From NCBI GenBank assembly GCA_910588985.1, contig CAJURO010000019.1:1-36182 (forward strand): a DNA stretch of 36,182 bases. The letters are read 5' to 3'. Both the position numbers and the translations under genes were made by a program. This DNA comes from an uncultured Eggerthellaceae bacterium (GTDB lineage Bacteria; Actinomycetota; Coriobacteriia; Coriobacteriales; Eggerthellaceae). This document shows, in pieces, positions 21,844-29,962 of the stretch (position 1 is the stretch's first letter; every line of letters begins with the position of its first letter). The notes beneath the pieces are model-generated. The model was not told the DNA's origin, made no database searches, and saw only the letters and a program-made list of their open reading frames with translations.

Positions 21844-22695
21844 GTGCTTGATGAGGTTCGAGAAGGGATGTTGTGCGAGCAGCTTTGCTGTCAGGATGAG
21901 GTAGAGGTTGACGGCGAAGGATTTGACACTTTCGCGTGCACGCTCTCCTATAACGGGGCTCCATTCTGCGGATTCGCGAAGCAACCTGGGCAATTGACAG
22001 TGCAGGGAGAGCTCGAGCGTGCCTTGGCGACGATCTTTCGAGCGGAGGTGCCGATCGTCTGCGCGGGGCGGACTGACACGGGCGTTCACGCGCTTGGCCA
22101 GGTCATCAGCTTCGATCTGCCCAAGGGCGCGATGGAGACGAAGGGGACGACTGCCTTTCTGCGCTCGATGAACGCGCTTACCAATGGTGCCATCTCCGTC
22201 TTGACGGTAGAGCGCAAGGATGCTGGCTTCTCTGCACGCTTCGATGCCGTTTCGCGTGAGTATCGGTATTTCATCTGCGATCGCATCGCTGCGCCGCAGT
22301 TCACCGCTCCGTTCTCCTGGCATATTGCGCATCAGCTTGATATCGATGCGATGGCCGAGGCGGCAACGTATCTTATCGGCGAGCATGACTTCAAGAGCTT
22401 TTGCTTAGCGGCGAGCGCCATTGACAAGCCAACATGTCGCAATGTGCAAGAGATCTCCTTTGCCTCTACGAGCATCATGGGGGAGGACCTTCTTCAGATC
22501 ACGGTCAAAGGCAACGCGTTCCTCCATTCGATGGTGCGCGCTCTTGTCGGTACGCTTGTGCTCGTTGGCCGTGGCAAACGCGAGCCTGCATGGATCCAAG
22601 AGGTCCTTGACGCGAAGAAACGTACCGCTGCCGGGGAGAACGCGCCTGCGACAGGTCTCGTGCTCTGGCATGTCACCTACGATTCGCTATCATAG
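21844..22695 (+). CDS. truA: tRNA pseudouridine(38-40) synthase
   Basis: A 283-aa TruA. It has the family entry 'FACTLSYNGAPFCGFAKQPGQLTVQGELERAL', catalytic Asp78 in AGRTDTGVHA, 'VSREYRYFI' and 'FLHSMVRALVGTLVLVG'. TruA isomerises uridines 38-40 in the tRNA anticodon arm. The GTG start at 21844 follows AAAAGGGG by six bases and adds about 27 residues with three cysteines before the conserved domain, longer than usual. ATG 21868 is an alternative but has no spaced ribosome site. It is probably co-transcribed with dnaE. Confidence 0.94.
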   Translation: MLDEVREGMLCEQLCCQDEVEVDGEGFDTFACTLSYNGAPFCGFAKQPGQLTVQGELERALATIFRAEVPIVCAGRTDTGVHALGQVISFDLPKGAMETKGTTAFLRSMNALTNGAISVLTVERKDAGFSARFDAVSREYRYFICDRIAAPQFTAPFSWHIAHQLDIDAMAEAATYLIGEHDFKSFCLAASAIDKPTCRNVQEISFASTSIMGEDLLQITVKGNAFLHSMVRALVGTLVLVGRGKREPAWIQEVLDAKKRTAAGENAPATGLVLWHVTYDSLS

Positions 22696-22749
22696 GCAAC
22701 TATCTTTGTAGTCTATCGTGCGCGTCATTCGCGCAGCGGAGGGTATCCA

Positions 22750-24150
22750 ATGGCATCTGAGAAGATCACGCGCTCTGCCTGGTCTGGCAAGTGGGCATTT
22801 ATTCTAGCTGCTGCTGCTTCGGCTGTAGGACTGGGAAATCTTTGGCGCTTCCCGTATTTGGCGGCGAAGTATGGCGGAGGCATGTTCCTCATCGTCTACA
22901 TCATCTTGGTGGTCACCTTCGGCTTTGCGTTGATGATGGCTGAGACGGCGCTGGGTCGAAAGACAGGCCAATCTGCGATCGGCGCATTCAGCGCATTCGG
23001 CAAGAAGTACATGATCATCGGCATCCTAGCGAGTGCCGTGCCTTTCATTATCACGCCCTACTACGCGCTCATCGGTGGTTGGGTGACCAAGTACATGGCT
23101 GCCTACCTTGTGCAACCAGCCACAGAGATCGCCGATGGCGCGTTCTTTGGTGGCTTCATCTTGCAGAATGCAGAGAGCTACGTATGGATGCTCCTCTTCA
23201 TCGCATGCGTGGTGCTCATCGTGGCTCTTGGCGTGAAGAACGGCATCGAGCGCGTGAACAAGGTGCTCATGCCTGCGCTTATCGTCATGGCGATCGGCAT
23301 CTCGATCTTTGCGCTCACACTTCCAGGTGCGCTTGATGGCCTTGCGTATTATCTGATCCCTGATGTTTCAAAGTTCAGCGTTGAGCTTGTGGTTGCTGCC
23401 ATGGGCCAGATGTTCTTCAGCCTCTCCTTGGCTATGGGCATCATGATCACGTATGGCTCCTATTTCTCCAAGAAGGAAGACCTTGAGCATTCCGTGCGAC
23501 GCATCGAGCTTTTTGACACAGGCATTGCCATCCTTGCGGGTCTCATGATCATCCCCGCTGCTGTTGCCGTGCAGGGATCAGGCGAAGCTGTTGCGACAAC
23601 AGCAGGCCCAGGTCTCATGTTCGGCGTTCTGCCCCAGGTGTTCACAGGCTTTGGCTTTGCGGCGAATGCGGTTGGCTTCCTGTTCTTCGCGCTCGTCTTC
23701 TTCGCGGCGCTCACCAGTTGCATCTCCCTGTTCGAGACCTTGGTGTCCATCGTTGATGACGCGACGCATAAAGGGCGGAAGTTCTCCATCACCGTATGCG
23801 CCGTATTCGTTGTCATCGTGGGCATCATCGTGAACCTTGGCTACAACGAGCTGCTCTCTGTTGATCTGATGTACAGCCTCTTCGGCATTGGCGAGTATCA
23901 GGATTCGCAGATCCTTGACTTCTTCGACTTCCTTTCCAATACCATCATGATGCCGATCGTCGCTCTTCTGACATGCATCTTCATCGGATGGATCGTGAAG
24001 CCGCAGACCATCATCGCTGAGGTCAAGCAGTCGAGCAAATTCTCGGGCGAGAAGCTCTTCGTCGTGATGATCAAGTACATCGCGCCTGTGCTGGTGGTGG
24101 TGATCCTCGTGGCCTACGTGATGAACACCGCTCATATCATCTCTCTATAA
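22750..24150 (+). CDS. Sodium-dependent NSS-family transporter (SNF family)
   Basis: A 466-aa membrane protein with 11-12 hydrophobic segments. TM1 carries the family signature 'AAAASAVGLGNLWRFPYLAAKYGGG' (about residues 17-40), which forms part of the Na+ and substrate sites. Further matches are 'ETALGRKTGQSAIGAF' and 'SLFETLVSIVDD'. Bacterial NSS proteins import amino acids such as tryptophan, leucine or tyrosine with Na+ (family knowledge); the substrate is not evident here. ATG 22750 has GGAGGG upstream. ychF starts 12 bases after its stop, so they probably share a transcript. Confidence 0.95.
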   Translation: MASEKITRSAWSGKWAFILAAAASAVGLGNLWRFPYLAAKYGGGMFLIVYIILVVTFGFALMMAETALGRKTGQSAIGAFSAFGKKYMIIGILASAVPFIITPYYALIGGWVTKYMAAYLVQPATEIADGAFFGGFILQNAESYVWMLLFIACVVLIVALGVKNGIERVNKVLMPALIVMAIGISIFALTLPGALDGLAYYLIPDVSKFSVELVVAAMGQMFFSLSLAMGIMITYGSYFSKKEDLEHSVRRIELFDTGIAILAGLMIIPAAVAVQGSGEAVATTAGPGLMFGVLPQVFTGFGFAANAVGFLFFALVFFAALTSCISLFETLVSIVDDATHKGRKFSITVCAVFVVIVGIIVNLGYNELLSVDLMYSLFGIGEYQDSQILDFFDFLSNTIMMPIVALLTCIFIGWIVKPQTIIAEVKQSSKFSGEKLFVVMIKYIAPVLVVVILVAYVMNTAHIISL

Positions 24151-24162
24151 CGGAGGAGACCA

Positions 24163-25227
24163 ATGTCGCTTTCCATCGGTATCGTCGGACTTCCCAATGT
24201 AGGGAAGTCCACGTTGTTCACAGCGCTCACGAACAAGGGCGGCCTCGCTGCGAACTACCCCTTTGCTACGATCGAGCCGAACGTGGGCATCGTGCCTGTA
24301 CCCGATGCACGCCTTGATGCGCTTGCCGAGATCGATCATCCTGCGAAGATCGTTCCTGCCACAGTGGAGTTCGTTGATATTGCAGGCCTTGTGGCTGGTG
24401 CGAGCCAAGGGGAAGGGCTTGGCAATCAGTTCCTTGCCAATATTCGCGAAACGGATGCGATCTGCGAGGTAGTGCGCTTCTTCACCGATGAGGATGTCGT
24501 GCATGTCGCAGGACGCGTGGATGCGCTCTCGGATGTGGAGACCATCAAAACGGAGTTGATCCTTGCTGATATCGCAACCATCGAAAAGGCGATCCCGCGT
24601 TTGGAGAAGGAAGCGCGTCGCGATAAGGCGGCCGCGCAGACGCTTGAGGTTGCCGAACGCGTGCTTGCGGGTCTCAATGAAGGGCATCGTGCTCGTACGC
24701 TTGAGCTGAGCGATGAAGAGTGCGAGGCGCTCTACGGGCTCCACCTTCTCACGATGAAGCCTATGCTCTATGTGGCGAACGTGGATGAGGACGCCCTCGA
24801 CGCTGACCTGCCGCTCGTTGATGGGCTGGCTCCTGTGCCGATCTCGGCGAAGGTGGAGGCAGACCTTGCTGAGCTTGATGAAGCGGAGCGCAAGGAATAC
24901 CTGGAGGCTATGGGGCTTGAGGAATCAGGCCTTGCGCGCTTGGTGCGCGAGGCCTATGCGCTGTTGGGGTTGCAGTCGTTCTTCACGAGCGGCGAGACTG
25001 AGAGCCGCGCGTGGACGATCCCTATTGGCGCGAAGGCTCCGCAGGCAGCGGGTACCATCCATTCTGATTTTGAGCGCGGATTCATCAAGGCAGAGACGGC
25101 TAGCTTCGAGGATTATGTGGCAAATGGTGGCGAAAAGGGTTGCCGTGAGACGGGGACGCTTCGCCAGGAGGGCAAGGACTATGTGGTGCAGGATGGCGAT
25201 GTCATGCACTTCAAGTTCAATGTGTAG
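24163..25227 (+). CDS. ychF: Ribosome-associated Obg-like P-loop NTPase YchF
   Basis: A 354-aa YchF/OLA1 protein. The G1 P-loop GLPNVGKST is at residues 9-17, then 'NYPFATIEPNVG' (switch region), 'DIAGLVAGASQGEGLGNQFL' (G3), a G4-like 'ANVDE' in place of NKxD (typical of YchF, which prefers ATP), a coiled-coil region (about 130-200) and a C-terminal TGS domain ending 'DYVVQDGDVMHFKFNV'. Length is close to the usual 363. ATG 24163 follows CGGAGGAG. The stop is 29 bases before a long structured repeat. Confidence 0.97.
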   Translation: MSLSIGIVGLPNVGKSTLFTALTNKGGLAANYPFATIEPNVGIVPVPDARLDALAEIDHPAKIVPATVEFVDIAGLVAGASQGEGLGNQFLANIRETDAICEVVRFFTDEDVVHVAGRVDALSDVETIKTELILADIATIEKAIPRLEKEARRDKAAAQTLEVAERVLAGLNEGHRARTLELSDEECEALYGLHLLTMKPMLYVANVDEDALDADLPLVDGLAPVPISAKVEADLAELDEAERKEYLEAMGLEESGLARLVREAYALLGLQSFFTSGETESRAWTIPIGAKAPQAAGTIHSDFERGFIKAETASFEDYVANGGEKGCRETGTLRQEGKDYVVQDGDVMHFKFNV

Positions 25228-25256
25228 AAAAATGCTCGAGTAGGTTTTATCGAGGT

Positions 25257-25366
25257 ATGAGAGGTCTGTGGGTGTTCCCTCTACAGCTCTTTGGCAGTAT
25301 TCGCGATGCAAACCAGCATGATTATCGCTGCCAAAGGAAGCGATGGAACACCCACAGGCCTCTCAT
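25257..25366. repeat. Structured repeat, copy 1 (complete, with 22-bp outer stem)
   Basis: The outer arms 25257-25278 and 25345-25366 pair over 22 positions with a single T-G. Inside is an asymmetric internal loop, CTCTACAGCT (25279-25288) opposite GAAGCGAT (25337-25344). Then comes a 9-bp stem, CTTTGGCAG (25289-25297) with CTGCCAAAG (25328-25336), and a 30-nt apical loop with a small ATGC/GCAT helix. It lies between the convergent ends of ychF and luxR. The core recurs at 25379 and 29982. No family I know matches; coding strand and function are unknown. Confidence 0.9.
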
Positions 25367-25378
25367 GTAACACGATAC

Positions 25379-25466
25379 ATCTACAGCTCTTTGGCAGTAC
25401 TCGTGATGCAAACCAGCATGATTATCGCTGCCAAAGGAAGCGATGGAACACCTATAGACTTCTAAT
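25379..25466. repeat. Structured repeat, copy 2 (direct repeat, 100-base period)
   Basis: CTACAGCTCTTTGGCAG recurs at 25381, exactly 100 bases after copy 1, and the next 65 bases differ from copy 1 at only a couple of positions (25398-25403 region). After GAAGCGATGGAACACC the right flank drifts from copy 1. The left outer arm has no complement, so only the 9-bp inner stem remains. It looks like a tandem duplication of copy 1 without its left arm. Its right flank contains the luxR stop codon (25462-25464). Confidence 0.85.
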
Positions 25467-26286
25467 ATGATGCGTTCTCATTAGTTGGGGGGGGGCTTTC
25501 TGTGCCTTTCGCCTCTTTGAAGAGCTGAACGCGATTGTTGACCTTCATCTTCTTGTAAATATTGCCTACGTGCTTTTTGAAGGTCGAGAATGATATGGAA
25601 AGGGCTTGTGCCACCTCCCGATCGTCCTTTCCGCTCAAGATAAGGGCGAGGACTTCCTTCTCCCGCATGGTGAGAGAGAATCTTGCTGCAAGATCATAAA
25701 GATCTTGATCAGGCGTTTTCTCTCCCTTTGCGCGAAGCTCTTCAGTTTGCAATTCCCACAGCTTAAGCGAGAGGTGAGGTTCCATAAGCCGCAATATGCG
25801 GACATCTCTATCGGAGAAGTCGCCCTTTTCGAATGAGTTGAAAATGGAGATATTGCCGAGAAGGTGATCTTTGTAGGTGAGATATGCCCGCAGTCCCCAG
25901 TAGATGCCTTGCGGTTCATAGATCTCCCTGTAAAGCTTTGATTCGGTTCGAAACGCATCTGGCATGAGATCGCTGTCCCTAAAGACTGGCTCGTTGCGAA
26001 AATAAAGAAGACCGGTGAAGTAGCGATCGTGGTCGTACCTGCCTGTCATGAACTGGTCGAGATAGCGTGCATCATCCCCTACGACAGCGGTAGAATCAAC
26101 GAGATTCGGCGTGCCATCATTACATGCCCCATCATAGATGAAGAAGGTTCCTTGGGTGCTTGAGATGAATTGTTGGAGGCACTTGAGCGTTTCCATCTCC
26201 ATATCCCATATGGAAGCTTGGGAATTAATGCGATAGATGGCTTCCATCATGAAGCGCCAGTCTCTTTCCACAAATCCGCTCGGCAT
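25462..26286 (-). CDS. LuxR-type transcriptional regulator with soluble N-terminal sensor region
   Basis: A 274-aa protein. The C-terminal LuxR/GerE helix-turn-helix spans about residues 200-262: 'LTMREKEVLALILSGKDDREVAQALSISFSTFKKHVGNIYKKMKVNNRVQLF'. The first 190 residues contain no membrane span and look like a GAF-like ligand-sensing domain; I do not recognise the ligand. ATG 26286 follows AAAGGAG. It is divergent from an MFS transporter-nitrilase operon, its likely target. The C-terminus is odd: nine consecutive C residues (sense strand) encode Pro-Pro-Pro, and the final ten codons and the stop overlap the right flank of repeat copy 2, so the tail may have been reshaped by the repeat. 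Confidence 0.92.
   Translation of the reverse strand: MPSGFVERDWRFMMEAIYRINSQASIWDMEMETLKCLQQFISSTQGTFFIYDGACNDGTPNLVDSTAVVGDDARYLDQFMTGRYDHDRYFTGLLYFRNEPVFRDSDLMPDAFRTESKLYREIYEPQGIYWGLRAYLTYKDHLLGNISIFNSFEKGDFSDRDVRILRLMEPHLSLKLWELQTEELRAKGEKTPDQDLYDLAARFSLTMREKEVLALILSGKDDREVAQALSISFSTFKKHVGNIYKKMKVNNRVQLFKEAKGTESPPPTNENASY
25487..25495. repeat. Nine-G homopolymer tract inside the 3' end of the LuxR-type gene
   Basis: Plus strand G9, minus-strand sense C9. One base less would replace the tail with about 11 other residues ending at a TAG inside repeat copy 2. One base more would stop right after PPPN. It lies downstream of the helix-turn-helix, so DNA binding should survive either way. Confidence 0.85.
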
Positions 26287-26317
26287 GGCGCTCCTTTCAT
26301 ACGAACCATATTCTCAA

Positions 26318-26366
26318 AGAAAAAGAGGAGCTTTAGGCTCGAAGGCGACCTCTTTTTCTGATTATA
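26318..26366 (-). promoter_or_regulatory. LuxR-gene -10 box with 11-bp inverted repeat over the start site
   Basis: On the minus strand TATAAT lies at 26366-26361, without a good -35. Just downstream AGAAAAAGAGG (26318-26328) and CCTCTTTTTCT (26349-26359) form a perfect 11-bp inverted repeat with a 20-base centre. It spans the predicted start, so it could be an autoregulatory operator. If transcription begins further upstream, it could be a leader terminator, since the second arm ends in T residues on the minus strand. Confidence 0.5.
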
Positions 26367-26483
26367 TCGTGCCTACTCTGGGCATTTTTTGGTACGTCAA
26401 GGAATACTCCTAATATCAGCTTGGCAAGGAGTAGAAAAGAAGTACACCCAGGTACGATTCGCACATGAGACGCTGCCTTTCAA

Positions 26484-26511
26484 TTGATTTGTGACCAGGT
26501 CACCCTAGAGA
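26484..26511 (+). promoter_or_regulatory. Candidate promoter of the MFS-nitrilase operon with palindrome in the spacer
   Basis: TTGATT (26484-26489) and TAGAGA (26506-26511) are 16 bases apart. The spacer contains the perfect palindrome GTGACC-A-GGTCAC (26491-26503), a good size for a dimeric regulator such as the divergent LuxR protein. The promoter assignment is weak; the palindrome itself is certain. Confidence 0.5.
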
Positions 26512-26670
26512 AGGCCCCTTTGATGTTGAGCGGGAGGCCTTCTTCTCTCAGGAGAAGCCGTACTCCAAAGAGTGGTCATCTGGGCAATTGAGAGGCGAAG
26601 ACTCCCTTTCCTATCATCGATGCGAGCTCGATCGTTCAAGGCTCTTATCACCCCTAGAGGTAAGAGCCTT
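26509..26670 (+). other. Leader region of the MFS gene with two inverted repeats
   Basis: AGAAGGCC (26509-26516) is complementary to GGCCTTCT (26536-26543); part of the right arm can instead pair with GGAGAAG just downstream. AAGGCTCTTA (26638-26647) pairs perfectly with TAAGAGCCTT (26661-26670), and no T-run follows either. They may be RNA hairpins in a roughly 190-base leader or further operator sites. No gene is supported in 26287-26711. Confidence 0.5.
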
Positions 26671-26711
26671 GAAGAGGTATCGAGCAGATCCATGAAAGGA
26701 AAGGAGTGAAA

Positions 26712-27929
26712 GTGAAAAACAGAGGATTGATGTTCACCATCATGTATATCTGTGCGGTGTTCGCATCCATCAGCCAATTGAAGATCGTGCCTATCCTTGG
26801 CTTGATCGGAGAGACCTTGATGATAGACCTTGGTCAGATCTCCTGGTTGATGTCTGTGTTCACTGTTGCAGGGATTATCCTCGCAATTCCTGCAGGAGGG
26901 TTGGTAGGCAAATTCGGGCCGAAGAAAGTGTTCCTTGCGGTGATGATCATCACTGTTGTGGGCAACATCGTGGGCGTTTTCGGGCTGGATAATTACGGGA
27001 TACTCCTCTTCAGCCGCATTCTTGAAGGCTGTGGTTTTGCAATGGCTTCCGTTGCAGGCATCGTCTTGATCAACATGTGGTATCCAGACAAGAACACTGG
27101 CTTGTTCGTAGGCATCTTCGTCACGTTCGCTGCAACGGCATCGGTTATCGCGTTGAACCTCGCGCTGCCCATGGTCACTGCGTTCGGCATGGCGAGCGTT
27201 TGGTGGGCCACTGCGTTCGGTGCAGCGATCTTCACCGTGCTGTTCTGGATGTTCGTCAAAGAAGCTGCACCTCAAGGAGCTCCCGATGGTGCACCTGAGG
27301 GGGCTGCAAGCATGGCAAAGCCGAGCCTCGCGCGCGTTCTTACCAGTGCGCCTGTGCTCATGATCTGCTTGGCTCAGCTCACCATCGGCTTCTTCCTGTA
27401 CTTCTATATGAACAACTATCCTCAGGTCTTCACGGCGGTCTACAACCTCGATCCGCAAACGGCGAACTTCTATGGCAGCCTTAATGGCCTCTGGGGCATC
27501 CCTGGGTGCATCTTTGGCGGCTTCCTGCTTGACAAGCTCGGCAAGAAGGGTGCTCCGAAGTTCGATCTGGTGTGCTTCGCCGTTATGTTCGTGGCAGCAT
27601 TCATCACAACAGGCCTGAATCCGAGCCTCTACATCCTCCATACCATCCTGACCGCCGTATTCCCTGGATTGGTTCTTACTGCGGGCAACTTCCTTGTTCC
27701 GCAGGTGGTTCGTGAGCCTCAGGATATCGGCTATGGAATCGGCACGCTTGGCCTGTTCTACAACATCGGCATCTTCATCGGCAATCCGATCATCCTCAAC
27801 GCAGTTCAAGCAACGGGAGATTGGAACATGGCATCCATCATCCTTGCAGCGGTCTCTGCGTTCGGGTTCGTCTGCATTCTCATCTACATGGCTGTAAGCA
27901 AGAAGGAAAACGGAAAGGTAGCACAATAA
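26712..27929 (+). CDS. MFS transporter
   Basis: About 405 residues with 12 predicted membrane segments. The first half has the loop 'GGLVGKFGPKKVF' (about 60-75), the MFS motif A position. A Pro/Gly/Ala-rich central loop with repeated GAP units (about 187-202) separates the two halves, and the second half has 'GGFLLDKLGKKGAPK'. The cargo is unknown; its coupling to a nitrilase suggests import of a nitrile, amide or carbamoyl compound (inference). GTG 26712 is placed five bases after AAGGAG. GTG 26706, two codons earlier, has AAAGGA and is possible. The stop overlaps the nitrilase ATG (TAATG), so translation is coupled. Confidence 0.92.
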   Translation: MKNRGLMFTIMYICAVFASISQLKIVPILGLIGETLMIDLGQISWLMSVFTVAGIILAIPAGGLVGKFGPKKVFLAVMIITVVGNIVGVFGLDNYGILLFSRILEGCGFAMASVAGIVLINMWYPDKNTGLFVGIFVTFAATASVIALNLALPMVTAFGMASVWWATAFGAAIFTVLFWMFVKEAAPQGAPDGAPEGAASMAKPSLARVLTSAPVLMICLAQLTIGFFLYFYMNNYPQVFTAVYNLDPQTANFYGSLNGLWGIPGCIFGGFLLDKLGKKGAPKFDLVCFAVMFVAAFITTGLNPSLYILHTILTAVFPGLVLTAGNFLVPQVVREPQDIGYGIGTLGLFYNIGIFIGNPIILNAVQATGDWNMASIILAAVSAFGFVCILIYMAVSKKENGKVAQ

Positions 27930-28852
27930 TGACTAAGGTCGCATCAGTATGCATGGCTGCGGATCCTCGCGATAAGCAGCTCAACCTGAACAACATGATC
28001 AAGTGGATCGAGAAGGCCGCTGAGCAGCACGTCGAGCTCATCCTCTTCCCTGAGGAGATCCTCACGGGCGTGGGAACTACAGGTATGCAGCAGTTCAATC
28101 CCGAGGACAAGCTTGCTATGCAAAAGCTTGCTGAGCTTGTACCTGAAGGAGATTCGACGCAGGCTCTTATCGAGCAAGCCAAGAAGCATGATATGTACAT
28201 CTGCTGGGGCATGGCCGAGACGGACCCAGACCGCTTCGATGCTACTCATAATGTGGCCGTCTTGGTAGGCCCTGAAGGGTATATCGGCAAGTATCGCAAA
28301 GTCCATCTTCCTCTCTGCGAGCGCCTCTATCACTATCCCGGATTCGGAGACTATCCCGTGTTCGATACGCGCATCGGCAAGATCGGTCTTGAGGTGTGCT
28401 ATGACAAATGCTTCCCTGAGGTAGCACGTTCCTTGGCCTTGAAGGGGGCGCAGATCATCTTGAATCCGATCTGCTGGCCGAATATGACGGGAACAGATGA
28501 GGACCCCGACCATATCGTCCATAAGACCTTCAGCCATGCTCGCGCTATGGAGAACATGGTCTGGTTCATCGATGCGAACCATTGCGGGCCATTCATGGCT
28601 GGGAATAGCCAGATCATGGGTCCGAAGCCTGGCCAATGTGCTGCTACCACGGGGCGCGAAGAGGGCATGGCTGTTGCGGATATCGATATCGAAGGCGATA
28701 TGAATACGGCGCGCATCTTCTCCATGGGCGGTTCTGATCTTCTAAGGGATCGCAAAGCTGGTACGTATGGAGAACTCGTTCAGTTCAATGAGTACAACCC
28801 ATGCTGGGGCGGTACAGGAGTCTATGTCGAACAGGATTGCGCTTGCGACTAG
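27929..28852 (+). CDS. Nitrilase-superfamily carbon-nitrogen hydrolase
   Basis: A 307-aa enzyme with the complete Glu-Lys-Cys triad of the family: Glu42 in 'LILFPEE', Lys124 in 'YRKVHLP' and Cys157 in 'EVCYDKCFPE'. These enzymes cleave non-peptide C-N bonds in amides, carbamoyl compounds or nitriles in the cytoplasm; which one is not visible. The C-terminus carries an unusual 'QDCACD' tail. ATG 27929 overlaps the MFS stop, with GGAAAGG upstream. The pair reads as transporter plus hydrolase for one compound, under the divergent LuxR-type regulator. Confidence 0.93.
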   Translation: MTKVASVCMAADPRDKQLNLNNMIKWIEKAAEQHVELILFPEEILTGVGTTGMQQFNPEDKLAMQKLAELVPEGDSTQALIEQAKKHDMYICWGMAETDPDRFDATHNVAVLVGPEGYIGKYRKVHLPLCERLYHYPGFGDYPVFDTRIGKIGLEVCYDKCFPEVARSLALKGAQIILNPICWPNMTGTDEDPDHIVHKTFSHARAMENMVWFIDANHCGPFMAGNSQIMGPKPGQCAATTGREEGMAVADIDIEGDMNTARIFSMGGSDLLRDRKAGTYGELVQFNEYNPCWGGTGVYVEQDCACD

Positions 28853-28884
28853 GCTGAAGAACAGAACAGCAATCTGTCTACTCT

Positions 28885-28909
28885 GCCGCCCCGATCTTTT
28901 CGGGGCGGC
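28885..28909 (+). terminator. GC-rich hairpin after the nitrilase gene
   Basis: GCCGCCCCGA (28885-28894) is complementary to TCGGGGCGGC (28900-28909). It is strong, 32 bases after the stop, but has no T-run, so it is either a weak terminator or a 3' stabiliser. A second hairpin, GGCTCTCT (28922-28929) with AGAGAGCC (28945-28952), lies just before the next gene. Confidence 0.6.
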
Positions 28910-28968
28910 TATCGGTTAAAGGGCTCTCTCTTCTCAGCTTTATCAGAGAGCCAAGCTTCTCATTTGGA

Positions 28969-29904
28969 ATGGTGCGTATGGATACGAAGAACAATGGAAC
29001 AGGAAAGCTCCTCTCGGGAGCAATGGGCTTAGCTGCGGGCATCTCGTTCGGCTTTGGTGGGGCGGTAAGCTCGTTGATAGGGGCTCAGGGGTTTACCGTT
29101 ATGCATATAGTGATGGCTCAGTTCATCTGCGCTGTGGTCATCATGGGTGTTTTGACGATATTCAGCAAGCGTCCGAAATTCAGCGCGAAGACGATCGCAA
29201 AGCTCGCTGTGCTCGGCGCTGTGAGCACTATATCGTCGATCACCTATTACCTTGCTATAAACCTTCTGAGCGTAGGAAGCGCCGTTGCCATCCAATTCCA
29301 ATATGTCTGGATGACCGTTGTCATTCAAGCGATAGCTGAAAGGAAGGCACCGAGCAAGTTGGTGATCGCTGCGGTCTTCATGGTGATCGTAGGTACCTTG
29401 TTTGCAAGTGGGCTTGCCGATGAGTTCCTTTCGGGTGCTTTTACAGCTAATGCTCTCGGGCTCGTGTTCGCATTGATCTGCGCGGTCTTCTATGCTCTCT
29501 TCATCTTTTTCAACGGACGCATAGCACCTGATGAACCAGCTGCGCCACGTACCTTCGTTATGGTGTCAGGTGGGTTCATCGTCGCGCTTTTCGTTGGTGG
29601 TGACCTGTTTCTCAACCCAAGCGAACTTGTTGCTCTCTTGCCTGGGGGATTGGTATTAGGCCTTATGATGAGCGTCATTCCCGTTCTCTGCATCGTTGGT
29701 GCATCGAGCAGGCTTCCTGGCGGCATCGTAGCCATCCTCACCTCTACGGAGCTCCCAGCGGCCGTGCTTGCGGGTGCGCTCATATTCGGAGATGCGGTCA
29801 CGCCGCTCGTAGTGATCGGCGTGGTTTTGATCCTCGTCAGCGTCGCGCTGGTCGAGGGTGGTGATGCGCTCAAGCTCAAGCAGCTCAACAAGGGTCCTGC
29901 ATAG
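28969..29904 (+). CDS. EamA/DMT-family transporter
   Basis: A 311-aa protein with ten predicted membrane helices in two EamA repeats (about 15-150 and 165-300). Typical features are the 'FAGLADEF' turn region after the first repeat and 'LTSTELPAAVLAGALIFGDAVTPLVVIGVVLILVSVAL' at the end. DMT proteins export or import metabolites such as amino acids; the cargo is unknown. The start is uncertain: ATG 28969 has only GGA close upstream, while ATG 28978 lies behind TGGAATGG. It is separated from the nitrilase by two hairpins and so probably forms its own unit or the tail of that one. Confidence 0.9.
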   Translation: MVRMDTKNNGTGKLLSGAMGLAAGISFGFGGAVSSLIGAQGFTVMHIVMAQFICAVVIMGVLTIFSKRPKFSAKTIAKLAVLGAVSTISSITYYLAINLLSVGSAVAIQFQYVWMTVVIQAIAERKAPSKLVIAAVFMVIVGTLFASGLADEFLSGAFTANALGLVFALICAVFYALFIFFNGRIAPDEPAAPRTFVMVSGGFIVALFVGGDLFLNPSELVALLPGGLVLGLMMSVIPVLCIVGASSRLPGGIVAILTSTELPAAVLAGALIFGDAVTPLVVIGVVLILVSVALVEGGDALKLKQLNKGPA

Positions 29905-29962
29905 CCGGCATGCACGAAGGCGCATTCTCGGTTGTACTCTTTCAAAAGGGTGTAATCGCATG

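Noticed and set aside
25279..25466. CRISPR array
   Set aside because: There are only two tandem units with a 100-base period, near-identical for most of it, with no short repeat-spacer pattern and no cas genes.
26505..27926. 473-aa open frame on the minus strand opposite the MFS transporter
   Set aside because: It is rich in Cys, His and Asp with no recognisable domain, typical of the antisense of a hydrophobic GC-rich gene. The plus-strand MFS protein is clearly real.
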